Positions 11,938 to 27,992 of a stretch of DNA of 64,000 nucleotides are shown here, one piece after another. The notes beneath the pieces are model-generated. The model worked only from the letters and a program-made list of their open reading frames with translations, was not told the DNA's origin and ran no database searches. The position numbers were made by a program, and so were the translations under genes. Within the stretch, counting starts at the first letter, position 1. The number at the start of each line of letters is the position of its first letter. The DNA is taken from NCBI GenBank assembly GCA_965153355.1, contig OZ231127.1, positions 65,286,001 through 65,350,000 on the forward strand, read 5' to 3'. This stretch comes from Flaccisagitta enflata. Lineage: Eukaryota; Chaetognatha; Sagittoidea; Aphragmophora.

Positions 11938-13614
11938 AAAAAGGAGTAAAAAATAGAAATTGATGAGGTCAGAAATCATACATGTTCTTCAAAGATATGT
12001 GGCATCTTGATGAGTAGTCCGATTACTGTATTTTTTCTCAAAAGCGCCCCGGGCCCTTTTGAAATTGGAATATGACTTTGCTTTTCAACCCACCAATTAG
12101 CGCTGTCATTCAGTGTATCTTTTATATAAAAGGCTACCAAAATGCTAAATTTAACTCAAAATAGAGTTATTCATTGTATATATCTGTTTGAAAGTCTTTA
12201 AAAATGGTTCATTGTGTTCTATTATTTCATCATTTTACTCAATATCTTTTTTAAAATCTCTTCTGAAAAGTGTAATACTAAGAAAAAAAAGAGGTGGGGG
12301 GCGCTTTTTGGAGGGCACTAAGGGCGTTTTTTTAGTAATATGGCGAATAAACAATGAATTTTTCATTTCAATTTTTGATTGATAGATCTATAGATAGGTC
12401 TTATGGAAAGTGATCCACACCAGTTTTGAACAATTCTTTATCTTGTATTGCTTAGAAAGTTACTTTAAGTAATGTTTTCCTCTTTATATCATTACTGAGA
12501 CAGAAAAAAAATCCATTGCCGCCTTTTGCCATGGAAAGACTAGGCTCTTTCTGTAGCTATGGTAATAACGATTCTAGGTTCAAAATCTGAAGATACACTT
12601 TTTATCACTTTACGAGTTATAGCACATGGAAAATAGTTGCAATATCTGCTCATTGCATTATGGAAATCCACCATCGCATCTTTCATCGATTTTTTCCCTT
12701 AAAAAATGGATCCAAAATGCAGCTGAGGAACAGCAGAGACAGCTGAGAGGCAGGAGAAGCTGCAGGGAGTGAGAGTTTTTTGTTTTCATTGCACTTTCTG
12801 GCAATCAAAAGAGGCGGCCTCTTTGTACAAAAATGTAAACCATTGCTCTCACAGACTCCAGACAGATGGTACAGACGGGTGAGCATGCCCTATTTTCCAG
12901 TGTGGAGGGGGGGCGCTAAATAGAAAAAATACGGTATCATTTGCAAACCAAGATCTTTTCAGATTTTTTTTCAGAAATTAATTTGAGTTCCTTGAAGCAA
13001 AGATATGTTGATTCTTTATGTTACAACTCACTTGAAACACCCTGTACTTTCAAATATATCAATCTCAAACTCTAAGATTGGTTTCAAATAATTGATAATT
13101 ACCTGTGGTCAACACATTAGCTGTTGACTGCCAGAAAAATTGATTTCTGGTGGGGTTTTCATTGATTTTGGATGATTTTTGAGGATATTGTGAGTGCCAA
13201 ACAAGAAAAATCACTAAAATTTTTACAAATGTAATGAAAACGGCCAAATTATCATGCAAAACAGAAGCCTTTGAACTATCATCTGTAATCTGAAATGGTT
13301 CTTAGGGTTAGGTTTCATCCATTTCAAATTTCCAGGCAGAAAATTACAAGCTTCCTTGAAAAAAACGTTGGAAAAAGTTAATTTTGCTCCAAAAAAGGCT
13401 GTTCTTTCAGTGATGTGCAATCCCCAACATTTAAAGAACTCAGATATGAGGTTTGGCACAGTAAAACTGTCATGCATTGCCAACATTCTCTAAAAATTTG
13501 AGGGTTTTTTGCCCAGAAATTTAAGAATTATAAAGGTTTTGCATATTTCAATTCGATCTAAAGACGGTGTATTCAAAGTTGATGGCGTGGCTGTAATAGC
13601 AATCGACTTATTGT

Positions 13615-13705
13615 ACTGATTTCTGCTTGCTTTTAGTCGCGGACCCGCAACTCCATAGGAGACTTTATCTGTCCGTCTCTCTGTCCTTCCGTCCATCCAT
13701 TAGTT
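13615..13705 (-). repeat. GGAC-tract element with terminal hairpin, copy 3
   Basis: On the minus strand a GGACGGAAGGACAG-like tract is followed by GTTGCGG-GT-CCGCGAC and taaaag. The stem contains one G-T pair, consistent with a conserved hairpin. Confidence 0.55.
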
Positions 13706-13931
13706 TGTCCATCAGTTGGTCCATCTGTGATGCTCAAGTCAAAAAGTGTTGAAACACGAATTTCCGCCTCTGCAGTCACTCTCCCATCCGTGACGATTTT
13801 GTGACCCGTGTTACTGGTTTCTTTTTTCAATTTTGTACAAAAATATAAAGCATCTTGGTCAAAAAATTTGTTTATGAGATGAAGTCCATTTTGGGTATTC
13901 TTCAAAGGAACCTTCGACGTCTTTTGTTTCT

Positions 13932-14299
13932 GGGCAGCGTCCCCAAAGGGGTCGATGACCTATGCTTTCACACATGGGGAATTTTCTGCTCCTCCTTCTC
14001 TTTCTTCTTCTCTTTCTCCTTCTTTGTACCCCCCCCCCCCCAGCAGGCCCACATCTCAGCGTCGAGGTCCATATCCCAGCCTTGAGAACCAAATCCCTGT
14101 CTTGAGGCCCAAATCCCAACTTTGGAGCCAAAATCCCATCTTAAGGCCATCCTACCTGCAAGGCCAAATCGCAGCCTTGAAGGATTTGGGCCTCAAGACT
14201 GGGATATGGGCCTAGGGGTGGGGGGGGAACAGAGAAGGAGGAGAAAATCCCCCGTATGTGTGAAAGCATAGGTCATCAACCCTTCTGGGGCTGCTGCCC
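13932..14299. mobile_element. GGGCAGCG element with minisatellite core, copy 2
   Basis: Inverted ends are built on GGGCAGCGTCCCCAAAGGGG and its partner ending GCTGCCC at 14299. Longer inverted blocks around gacctatgctttcacaca and tctgctcctcc continue inwards. The core (14035-14215) is a ~20-bp repeat (aaatcccagccttgaggccc), the inverse of the unit in copy 1. An accessory AGCAGGGCACGGGTACCGCT block follows at 14343. Confidence 0.65.
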
Positions 14300-14414
14300 T
14301 GCTCCCTCAACTTCAGTTATAACTTAAGTTATAACCTACTTAAGCAGGGCACGGGTACCGCTGTCCACCTAACGCTTTTGCGACTAATAAGTCTTTTTGA
14401 GCGGTTTATTGATT

Positions 14415-14442
14415 TAGGGTTGGGGGTGGGGTTAGGGTTAGG
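14415..14442 (+). repeat. Short interstitial TTAGGG-like run
   Basis: The stretch contains four or five imperfect copies of TTAGGG/TTGGGG. TTAGGG is the common animal telomere repeat. The run is too short to indicate a chromosome end. Confidence 0.4.
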
Positions 14443-15790
14443 GAAGGGCTTGGAATTAATTCTAGGGTTTAAGATTTCCTATAGACACGCTCGGCGCGAT
14501 CGCGCGATATTTTTGTCAAACATATTTTTTGCACTTACTCTGGGATATCCCTTCACAGTAATGCTTTCCTCTGCTAATTCTGAGCAGTGATCACATCAAC
14601 GCTCTCTTACAACCCAGATTTGTGACAGGGATACGTTTTATAAACGACATGCTGAGAAAAGTAGAGGTTAGTAGTTTTACTGAAAATTGAGTGAAAAAAG
14701 TTAAAAGGAGCTTCCGCGGAAAATTCTTAATCTGCTTCTAACTGAATTGTTTTGCATTTCCAAGAACATTGCTGCCTTCTTAAATGTCTTTAGAGGAGGG
14801 CCATGTTTTTAGTTTTTTGAATGAGTCATTTTTTATGCAAATTAAGAGTTTTCCATGAGCCTTGTTTTGTGATAAAAGATAATTTTCTTCAGAAAAGTAG
14901 TATTTTTTACCCGCATAATCATACCTTTTTCACTATAAAAGTGAGACTTCCATGCAAATTCTCAATGAAAGTGCACATTCACACATTCTGGGTAGCTCAA
15001 TGAATGTGTCTGATCGATTTGTCTACCGAGTGAAAAACTGGCTGTGGCAGTGAAAATCTCGTATTAAAAAGAACCGTGTACTATATTTCTTCTATTCATG
15101 CTGGAAATAACGTGGACCAAATTTTTCCATGAAATGAGTTCGGCAACAAACGCCAGATTGGTCTCAGGTGAAACATAATTTGACGAAATGTTTGGGCCCG
15201 TTCCAGTCAATCTGCCAGACATTTATATCATCAGTCCATTGAGTGCTCTGGTACCCAGTCCATTATTGGAACAGGCGAGAGGATTTTGCATCACTGTCTT
15301 GGCCTAATAACTAAAATAGCTTACATGTGCACCGTAGCTGTGGGATAGATAGAAAGATACAGATAGTCACCTAAAGGGTCACAAATGATCTTGAAAGGGA
15401 AATAGATGGAAATTGGTTTTGAAATGGAGAAGTTCAAGCTTAATTTACTTGTTCATTTGTTTAGCCTCACCCTCCTGCTCTTGACCTTTGACCTGGTGAG
15501 GTTTCTTAAAAATTGAGGTGACGCCTTGGAAAAAAGTTGAGACAAAAGAACTGTAGTCAATATTACTTAAACTGGCATGTGGAAATTAGTTTTCGCTGCT
15601 CCAGATGTTAACTATGGCAAAAAAAATCGAACAACATGTTTGTCAGTGTTTCACATCCAAGCAATGAGAAAATCTTAGCAAAATCCGTGGCCATTTTGAA
15701 GCATTGTGAAAGGTCTTTCAAAAGAGCCCATGCTGGTTGTCCTAGCTTTTTTCGTTCAGAAATAAATGGCATTATGGTCAGGATTCTGGT
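14443..15790. other. Intergenic, nothing recognised
   Basis: AT-rich DNA without coding signal on either strand, clear tandem repeats or paired transposon ends. Confidence 0.5.
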
Positions 15791-15794
15791 TAGA

Positions 15795-16570
15795 GAAAAT
15801 CTCAAATCTAAGGGTTTTGAAAAAAAAAAAGATGGACACATCACAGTTTTTTGTACAGGGGACCTAAAAAGGCTGTAGAACACGATTCTGATATTCATTT
15901 TGACCTAACTTGAGCCAAAAAAATTAGAAACGTTTTTTTATGTAAAAAATTGTGTTTATTGCTATTAAAACACTATGTTTTCTATGTTTTTTGGTTAACT
16001 CTGACTGGTATTGATGTACATTGATCATTTGCACTGTGCTGATTCAATTTTTGGTGTTTCTACACGATTTTTGCTATTTTTGAAAGTTTGCACTTGATCT
16101 CATTTGCATATTGCAGTTTCGCGTTTTTTGCCTATGATATGCATGTTTTTTTGAGTACATCAATGAAATTACTGATAGCATACCTTACCCTTAGAAACTG
16201 TTCCAAAACATCAGTTTTTAGAATTTTTTGATTTCGGGTTATTTTTCATTTTTGAGGATTCTAATGCTATTTTCGAACCTCGCAGACCTATTCAAAATCG
16301 TTCTAGGTTCACTCGAGTATCAATTTCTATTGGTACTTTAAGTTTCTGCAAAGAAAAAATCTAAAATGTTTCATTTTACATCATTCTTTATAGAAAAATA
16401 ACTGTTTTTAACACAAAAAACTGTTTCTAATTTTTTTGGCTCAAGTTAGGTCAAAATGAATATCAGAATCGTGTTCTACAGCCTTTTTAAATCCACTGTG
16501 CAAAAATCTGTGAGGTGTCCATTTCTTTTTATTTTCTTTAAGCTTTTTGCAACCGGGAATCCTAACCGCA
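15795..16570. repeat. Inverted-repeat (fold-back) element
   Basis: Sequence at about 15795-15935 is repeated in inverse orientation at about 16425-16570, most clearly around gctgtagaacacgattctga and gacctaacttgagcc. The central 490 bp is AT-rich and non-coding. No target-site duplication could be fixed. Confidence 0.6.
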
Positions 16571-17167
16571 TTAGAATGAAGACAGACTGTCAAGAATTTG
16601 AAATATTGTTACAAGATTTTCATGTTTCATCTTTGTCTTAACATAAAAATCGAACGCATTGAGTTAAAAAGTTGTTCTTGGCGTCATTTTAAAGAAAATT
16701 CAAAGCTCTTTAGTTATCTCATGTCCCTGTGAAAATCCAGAGTTGAATTATAAAGAAAAATGTAAACGCTCAAATTAGTCATTGAAAAGAAAATTTGCAC
16801 TTCAATCGGCAATGTTTTTCTTCAAACCTATGCCATTTCTTAACGAATAGAGCAGTGACCAGCAACGTCGAATTTAAAAGATTTTTTCACTAAGCATTCA
16901 ATCCGCCATGGATTTTTTTTAGTTCAAGCCCATAATTAAACAGAAACTAGTAAAATATGTTGGCCTATCTTTTTTTTTTTTTGGCTATGGTTATGTCAAG
17001 AATTGTCATGTCTTGTTGTAAGGAGGTAATTATGGTAATGTTTCTTGATGCGTCCTCGCATCTCTATACTAGGCTGTTGGTAGCGCATTCATAAAGATCA
17101 TGGAATTCTAAGTGTGTTCAATACGACCAACCCAGAGAAAGTGGCAAACCAACGTATTTTATATGTG

Positions 17168-17260
17168 ATTCATTCATTCATTAATTCATTTATTAATTTA
17201 TTCATTAATCCATTTATTCACTCATAAAAACATTCATTCATTGAAAACTTTCATTCAAAG
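17168..17260. repeat. (CATT)n with polyadenylation hexamers
   Basis: A degenerate CATT/TTAA repeat. Read on the minus strand it holds AATAAA at 17213-17218, 17197-17202 and 17189-17194, about 75-105 nt past the stop codon of the kelch gene. These are plausible poly(A) signals for that gene. Confidence 0.5.
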
Positions 17261-17293
17261 AGGACGCATTTTGGCCTACTTGTCCTTGTTTTC

Positions 17294-20020
<2,727 letters not shown>

Positions 20021-20310
20021 CTGGAAATGACAGACAAAATGTTAAAAATTTCAGGAAATGTTGAAAAATGTTAGATAATGTTAAATGATGTTAAAAAATG
20101 TTAAAAAATGTTAAAAATGTTAAAAAATGTTAAAAGGCCAAAAAAGTCAGAAGATGTTAAAAAATGTTAAAGATTGTTAAAAATATAAAAAGAATGTTAA
20201 AAAATGTTAAAAAATGTCAAAAAACCTTGAAAATTTAAAAAGGTTACAGGACCGATGGACCGACCGACCTACCGACCGACAGAGCAAGGTGTAGAGTCGC
20301 GTGCACGCGA
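20021..20310 (+). repeat. AATGTTAAAA tandem array plus GACC-tract hairpin element, copy 4
   Basis: A degenerate 10-bp repeat (aatgttaaaa) at about 20035-20235 is followed by a GACCGACC tract and tagaGTCGCGTGCACGCGACtaaaa (perfect 16-bp palindrome at about 20287-20302). The copy at 38510-38925 has the same architecture. Confidence 0.65.
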
Positions 20311-20329
20311 CTAAAAATACGTTTTTCCT

Positions 20330-20440
20330 TTGAGAAATCGTCCATCTTTAGCACTATAGCCATAGGTACCGGGAGTGAATCCTTTATTGACGTTTTTGAT
20401 AGTGGAGTGAGTGTATGACGCATCCAGTAAAAATTTGAAA
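20330..20440 (-). CDS. Possible upstream exon of the kelch gene (weak)
   Basis: One minus-strand frame reads NKGFTPGTYGYSAKDGRFLK and has protein-like composition. A potential donor AAAAC|gtattt follows. Its phase does not fit exon A as drawn and no clear acceptor was found, so this may be a relic or part of a differently spliced transcript. Confidence 0.25.
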
Positions 20441-20449
20441 GTAGGTTAG

Positions 20450-21496
20450 AACCAATGGCGGCGTGTCCTTGAAAATTAGAAACAGCTTAGCTTTGGATTT
20501 AGTTAACATGAAACTGAGACTGGAAAAATTAAAAATGATTATGCAACAGATCTCTGCAGATTGAAAATTTAGTAAGAGTTCAAGCAGACTTCGAACCCAT
20601 GCCAATTTTCGCTCCCGGTGGCAATGACATTGTCATCTACAATTCTACATGTACGTTTGTAAGTCAAGGTCGCAAGAGAATGTGTTGTGGCGGACGGTAG
20701 TTTCATAAGTGTAATTTAAAATCAAATACTAGTCGAAAATGTTGAAGCTACAAGGGGAACTGTCCGACGAAGCCAATCGGTAATTTTCAACCGTTAATCG
20801 CTTTCGAATTACGAGCAGCAACGAAGCAGTGCGGGATAATTATTGATCAATGATCAATGAATGATTAATGATCAATGAATTGTGCGAAGCATCAAAACGA
20901 AGCTGATTGTGGTCCCGGATTATTCTGTCGGTGTCGTTAGTCAAATAAAAGACTTACTCACTTTAGTGTGATCGTTTATACAAAAATACGATTCGATCCC
21001 AAGCAGATTTGAAAGCGGGTACAGATCATTTTTTTGGAGATCATCACATGTTGCATTGGTCGGAATGTCGTTCTGAAGTGAACTACAATCCAAGTGGGTT
21101 AGGTCACTTAGGCAGGCCCGTATATAAGGGGGTCAAACCTATCTCATATAGGAGGCCCGAGCCCCAGGCCGCAGGGGGCCCTGTACTGTTGTCGTTTTTG
21201 GCCTTGTTGGTGGCATTGTTATCCTTGTTGGTGTCGTTGCTGGCCCATTTTTTAGAAAATGGGCTGACTTTTGAACGTCCCATGGGCGCGCTATTAGGGT
21301 GTCGTGATCGACCACCCCGTGGTAAAAGATTATGTATGTGAGGCTGGCCCGGATCAACCATGCGCGAGGCCCGAGGCAATGGTTGCCGCGAGGCCCCTGT
21401 AGTTTTAACAAGGGCGGATACATGGTTACCTAACTTGCGTGCAGGTGGGAGACCCCGTATCTGAGGTCACTTGATCATTTGGGCAGGAGCAGTGAG
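20450..21496. other. Intergenic, nothing firm recognised
   Basis: No exon or paired repeat could be supported. A short run of tgatcaatga copies lies at about 20845-20880. Confidence 0.4.
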
Positions 21497-22120
21497 GCCA
21501 AAAAGTGCAAAAACAAAAACAAAAAAGTGTGACGGATGGACCGACAGACTGAAAAAGCGGGGTGTAGTCATGTAGCAAGCAACTAAAAAGTGACACGGGG
21601 TCACAAAACTTTGGCCAACAGGTGGGCAGGGGCATACAAGCCCCATCTATACCCTATCCCACTCCATGCTTATTCACACACAAAGATAATCATAACTGCA
21701 ACATCATAAAATTTTCAAATTACGTTTTCAAATTTTTTGCGACTCGATCACCACAAACCAACAATCATCAGGGATCAACAGACCAATTTATGGACACTAG
21801 CCTGCACTGCCAAAAAGTGCAAAAACAAAAACAAAAAAGTGTGACGGATGGACCGACAGACTGAAAAAGCGGGGTGTAGTCATGTAGCAAGCAACTAAAA
21901 AGTGACACGGGGTCACAAAACTTTGGCCAACAGGTGGGCAGGGGCATACAAGCCCCATCTATACCCTATCCCACTCCATGCTTATTCACACACAAAGATA
22001 ATCATAACTGCAACATCATAAAATTTTTAAATTAAGTTTTCAAATTTTTTGCGACTCGATCACCACAAACCAACAATCATCAGGGATCAACAGACCAATT
22101 TATGGACACTAGCCTGTACC
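21497..22120 (+). repeat. 312-bp tandem duplication of a dispersed repeat
   Basis: Two head-to-tail copies (21497-21808 and 21809-22120) differ by a few bases. Each contains a gacggatggaccgacagac tract, a degenerate hairpin ending gcaactaaaaag, then cacggggtcacaaaac, gtgggcaggggc and a C/A-rich block. Near identity implies a recent duplication. Confidence 0.85.
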
Positions 22121-23349
<1,229 letters not shown>

Positions 23350-23640
23350 CTCAATCACGCTAAATACCCGCAATTTAGCCACATATTAACGAAGCAAAAA
23401 GTCATTTCCAGTACCGCTTTGCTTTCTCTGAAACCTTTTATATCTTTCTCACTCTCTTCTCTCCTCTAACCTCTTCTTATATGCCCTTTTGTTATTTTTA
23501 CCTGACTTTAAGATGGTACTGCATCGGCGTCACTGTATGTTTTCTTTCTTTCTTTTTTTTTCCGCGAGGTGTCGAAAATTTCTTAAAAAGTCACGAAGAA
23601 GATTATGAATTAAGTCCCTACGCACGGAAAAAGTCACCAT

Positions 23641-23642
<2 letters not shown>

Positions 23643-23716
<74 letters not shown>
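23643..23716. repeat. (CT)n microsatellite
   Basis: About 74 bp of pure CT, ending in tttacctggtggtgg. On the minus strand this end reads as the donor-like CACCAG|gtaaag. Confidence 0.95.
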
Positions 23717-23717
<1 letters not shown>

Positions 23718-23846
23718 ACCTGGTGGTGGCAAAAGAATCAATATCAGGGATTTTTTTTGACTACCCAGGGTGAGAATCACACAGAGGATTTGACTCTTTT
23801 GACCGGTGGAATCTCACACGGTTGGATTTAGCCTGTCGCCGGATTT

Positions 23847-23990
23847 CACGAATTAACGTCTTCCTCGGACTCATCTGGCGGTTCCTGCTCAGCCCAATCG
23901 GTAGCTTCCCAAATCTGTTTTGACGCGTTTAACCAAAATCGGTCGCTTCCCATTCGCTTTTGCCGCGTTTAGCCCACGGTTTCTCTTTCT
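23847..23990 (-). CDS. Possible coding exon(s) with internal duplication (weak)
   Basis: On the minus strand two frames read protein-like sequence: KPKKEKPWAKRGKSEWEATD and, after a one-base shift, NASKQIWEATDWAEQEPPDE ending in a stop. The two pieces share a WEATD core, so the DNA contains an internal ~40-bp imperfect duplication. The segment could be a terminal exon of an unrecognised gene. No upstream structure is secure. Confidence 0.25.
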
Positions 23991-24008
23991 TGGGCTTAGC
24001 GAAGAAAA

Positions 24009-24010
<2 letters not shown>

Positions 24011-24079
<69 letters not shown>
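24011..24079. repeat. (CT)n microsatellite
   Basis: About 69 bp of pure CT on the plus strand. Confidence 0.95.
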
Positions 24080-24084
<5 letters not shown>

Positions 24085-24087
24085 TTG

Positions 24088-24174
24088 TTTTCAGTCCATC
24101 GGATGTTTCCTTGGATTGTCTGATTGTTTCGTCGGGCGCCGAAGTGTCGCGCCTCAGATCGATTATCTGACAGA
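24088..24174 (-). CDS. Possible short exon next to (CT)n (weak)
   Basis: The acceptor-like aaatgatttctgtcag is followed by a minus-strand frame reading IIDLRRDTSAPDETIRQSKE and ending at a donor-like aaaa|gtcaga next to a (GA)n tract. It lies 100 bp upstream of the candidate exon at 23847-23990 and could belong to the same transcript. Confidence 0.2.
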
Positions 24175-24291
24175 AATCATTTTTAACGATCTTTTTAATT
24201 TCTTATTAAAATCATTAACTACTTTTTTTTTCCCCATTCGTCCTGTCGGTAGTCTTTTTATGAAAATGAGACCTCCGCACACTGAATGCTG

Positions 24292-24294
24292 AGA

Positions 24295-24386
<92 letters not shown>

Positions 24387-24419
24387 GACAGACAGAGACA
24401 GACCGACAGACAGACATAT

Positions 24420-24516
<97 letters not shown>
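24292..24516. repeat. (GA)n-(GACA)n-(CA)n compound microsatellite
   Basis: GA (24297-24382), then GACA/GACC units, then about 95 bp of pure CA. Confidence 0.95.
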
Positions 24517-24517
<1 letters not shown>

Positions 24518-24733
24518 CCTCATAGTTATTGGGTAACCTATACGGCATCCGCCTTTGATGTTTGATCTTTTTTTCACTCTGGATGGCGTCTTCATAGAAA
24601 ATCTGTCATGGAAAATTGTCAATAGAGTCTCGATCCAGACTCAGGAGATTAATGGGCTCAAGAAAAAAATGTATTTTCTTTCTAATCGTATTGGTTACAC
24701 ATTGAGTTTTAGAGTTGTGAGGCTTTTATAGCA

Positions 24734-24735
<2 letters not shown>

Positions 24736-24819
<84 letters not shown>
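24736..24819. repeat. (GA)n microsatellite
   Basis: About 83 bp of pure GA. Confidence 0.95.
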
Positions 24820-24820
<1 letters not shown>

Positions 24821-25616
24821 CAGCACCCCCCTCCTCCATTCTCCTCCCAAAAACAGAAACTTTACAAATTCATGTTGGTGGCGGTCGCGGTGCCTCTTTC
24901 AAGTTTTTTTTTTAGCCTCGATGTTAAGTGATTACGATGACAGTTGCCCTCTGCCTCGGCTTCAATTGACCTCGCGTTTTAGCTTTAAGCCAAATATCAA
25001 ACAAGAACGTTGGAACTAAAAGCTTCAGACTGCAGCCATACATACAAAGATCACACAAACACGAACTCGAACCAAAACTTTCGCTCATTAACTGTGCTCA
25101 CTTTTACCCGCATATATTCTGAGTGTCTGACACACTGACAACATAGCCTCTTTTAAAATTTGTCCTCTACCTAACAAAGCAACATCTCAATTCTGTTTTC
25201 ATTCGCTATCGGTGTGGGTTTGGAATTGCACACATTTGACTTGATTATAACCTGACACGTCAATCAAACTTTGGGTCAAATGTCAATAGTCAGAGAGTAA
25301 AGATTTTCTTCTACTTTTTCCCAGGGGTTACAATTCTTCTCATCATGCATTAGACAAACAAAGTCATCCGCATAATTAAGTTGACAAATTCTCAGTCGGC
25401 GATAAAAAAATATGACCGAAGTCACGGATAAGAAAACTGAAGGTAACATTGGAAAAAGCATTTAAAATCTCCAAATGACCGCTGGAAGTGACTGATATTA
25501 AGTCGAAAAAGACCTTTGGGAAAAGTATTCGCACAAAGTGACCGCGAAGTGATTGATAAAGCAATATTGTCGCAAGTCATATAAAATCAGAGAGACGACC
25601 TTCGGAAAAAAGTATT

Positions 25617-25742
25617 TACGAACGCTTCCTTTCTGTATTTTGGCGCCGAAGGATGATCCTGGATTTGCGTTTGGCGGCGGCGACGAAACCATCGGACGCT
25701 TCCTCGAGGCTCATCGGTCTCGATCGGGGATCAGGAGCTAGT
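25617..25742 (-). CDS. Possible terminal exon, Arg/Lys-rich (weak)
   Basis: After a pyrimidine-rich acceptor (cctcttcctcttactag) the minus strand reads APDPRSRPMSLEEASDGFVA and then a basic tail ending in a stop at about 25617. The acceptor and codon-like composition support an exon. The upstream part of the gene was not found. Confidence 0.3.
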
Positions 25743-25981
25743 AAGAGGAAGAGGAGGAGGAGGAGGAGAGGGAGATGTGAAATTGGAGGTGATGACTGGT
25801 GAGAAACTGTTGAGGAAAAAAAACAAACAAAAGAAAACAAGAAGCAAGAAATGGAATGATAACAATATAGGGAATGTATCAAGACATGAGGTTGTGCAGA
25901 GAGAAGAGTAAAAGAAACAGAAGTTTATATTGATAGAAGTATGGTGGTAAATGTTGGGGACTATGTGTGGTCGTTCTCTCG

Positions 25982-25989
25982 TTCCAATA

Positions 25990-26070
<81 letters not shown>

Positions 26071-26210
26071 ATGTAAGAATGTTAGAATGAAAGAATGAAA
26101 CAATGGAAGAAAGAATGAAAGAATGTAAGAAAGTATGAAAGAATGAAAAAATGAAAGAAAGAATGAAAGATGGAGAAAAGAAAGAATGTAAGAAAGAAAA
26201 CAAGAAAGAG
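25982..26210. repeat. (GAAA)n tract with degenerate flank
   Basis: About 85 bp of pure GAAA then GAATGAAA-type degeneration. Confidence 0.9.
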
Positions 26211-26354
26211 AAATGTTGTTGTGACTAGGAATAAGGAATTGACGGCGATTTTAGGCGACAAATCGGCGCCTGTTGGGATCATCTGCAGGCGGAGGATCGA
26301 CCAAAAAGACTCAACCTAAACACTTCCAGGAAAAGACGTTTTACATTAAAAACT

Positions 26355-26453
26355 GAAGAAGAAGAAGAAGAAGAAGAAGAAGAAGAAGAAGAAGAAGAAG
26401 AAGAAGAAGAAGAAGAAGAAGAAGAAGAAGAAGAAGAAGAACAAGTAGAGCAA

Positions 26454-26486
<33 letters not shown>

Positions 26487-26668
26487 CAAGTAGAACAAGA
26501 AGAAGAAGAAGAAGAAGAAGAAGAAGAAGAAGAAGATGATGACGAAGAAGAAGAAGAAGAAGAAGAAGAAGAAGAAGGAGGAGGAGAAGAAGAAAAAGAA
26601 GAAAAACGAGGAAAAACAAGGGGAAAAACCGGGAAGAACAAGAACAAGAAGGAGAAGAAGAAGAATAG
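26355..26668. repeat. (GAA)n trinucleotide tract
   Basis: About 310 bp of GAA with a few ACAAGTAGA, GAT and GAGG interruptions. The plus strand is almost pure purine. Such tracts can form triplex DNA. Confidence 0.9.
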
Positions 26669-26907
26669 AATTTCAATGACCAGGTTTCGAGGTAGGGACT
26701 AAGTCTAAGGAGTTGTTAAAGACGGCGACGGAGTCACCGTAAAACATTCCCTTTGTTGTTTGCATATGACTTTATGAGGCCTAGAGATTTAAGTCCAAAC
26801 TCCATTTCCCTAAATCTGTTTTATCGTCTCATTTTTTTGACGGTATGGTTATTTAGAGAAGTTGATTTTCGCTTTCAGGTTAATCGCATCTCTTTCTTTC
26901 CTAGCCT

Positions 26908-26951
<44 letters not shown>
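26908..26951. repeat. (CT)n microsatellite ending in cag
   Basis: About 43 bp of CT ends in tctcag|ACGAAGTCATGGGAAAG|gtattc on the plus strand, which would make a 17-nt micro-exon with an ideal acceptor. No transcript context supports it. Confidence 0.7.
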
Positions 26952-26952
<1 letters not shown>

Positions 26953-27042
26953 ACGAAGTCATGGGAAAGGTATTCTTTTCTTTATTCTGTGTTGGTCGAT
27001 CTGGGCATATCTCTTCTTGGTCTCCCTGGAGCAACCCTATGC

Positions 27043-27044
<2 letters not shown>

Positions 27045-27124
<80 letters not shown>
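27045..27124. repeat. (GA)n microsatellite
   Basis: About 80 bp of pure GA. Confidence 0.95.
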
Positions 27125-27128
<4 letters not shown>

Positions 27129-27437
27129 CAGACGAAATCCCCCGGTGGTCGGTAAACGGTGGCATCCTGAGCCGTTTGGTGATCTTCCTTTTGTCATTAC
27201 CAATCTTCCTTCTTGATCTCTTTAAACCCAGTTGCCAGGAGCAGCCAGCAACCGCGACCCTCTATGACTCTATCTCTCTCACTCTGGCTTCAATTTTTAC
27301 CTTTCAATCTGTCCTTCTGTCTGCCCGGTCAGACTCCGTCTCCGTCTTTGTAAGATGGTTCAACTCTGCCAATCTGTCTGTCGGTCTGTCTGCTTAGCTG
27401 TGTTCTTGTGTCTAAATTGTGTGACTTCGTCTGCTTC

Positions 27438-27658
<221 letters not shown>

Positions 27659-27853
27659 CTCATCATCGTTAGCAGCCTTGACCATCGGCATTGTGTTTTG
27701 AGAATTGATGGCAAATCGGATTCCATTCCAACGCTTTTTTTCTCCCTTGCAATTGTTGTTCTTGAAAGAGGGAAAATAAGAAGGTGGCTTTTGTCTTGGA
27801 AAATCTGCTTACTTCTTGTCCACCACGTGGGGTCTTTATAGACTCACAAATCA

Positions 27854-27859
<6 letters not shown>

Positions 27860-27922
<63 letters not shown>
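27860..27922. repeat. (CT)n microsatellite
   Basis: About 60 bp of CT with one CTTT interruption, 70 bp upstream of a signal-peptide exon. Confidence 0.9.
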
Positions 27923-27992
27923 GCTTATTTGCTGAGATAAAAATATGACCTGATTACGTTGGATTTGCCTGCGGTGGTTCCATATTGAGACC

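Larger units (their letters stand above)
10143..13044. mobile_element. Nested TIR element, 2.9 kb, TA target site
   Basis: The ends CAGGGTGTTTCAAGTGAG and its inverse are flanked by TA (10141-10142 and 13045-13046). At least 35 bp of each end match inversely. The element sits between the arms of the 9903-13569 element and itself contains a further inverted repeat (about 10785-10930 against 11228-11370) and a minisatellite element (11378-11937). Mariner-type ends, no transposase seen. Confidence 0.65.
9903..13569. mobile_element. Outer TIR/fold-back element, 3.7 kb, TA target site
   Basis: The end CACCGTCTTTAGATCG at 9903 and its inverse ending at 13569 are flanked by TA. The arms are recognisable as inverted copies over about 240 bp on the left (9903-10140) and, more divergently, over 13047-13569 on the right. 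A second element (10143-13044) fills the middle. No transposase frame was seen. Confidence 0.6.

Noticed and set aside
16456-16641. 61-codon frame starting MNIRIVFYSLF, also seen inversely at 15608-15898
   Set aside because: It lies within the arms of a fold-back repeat and is duplicated by it, not a conserved protein.
24286-24525. Alternating Thr-His / Arg-Glu frames
   Set aside because: Pure dinucleotide microsatellite translation.
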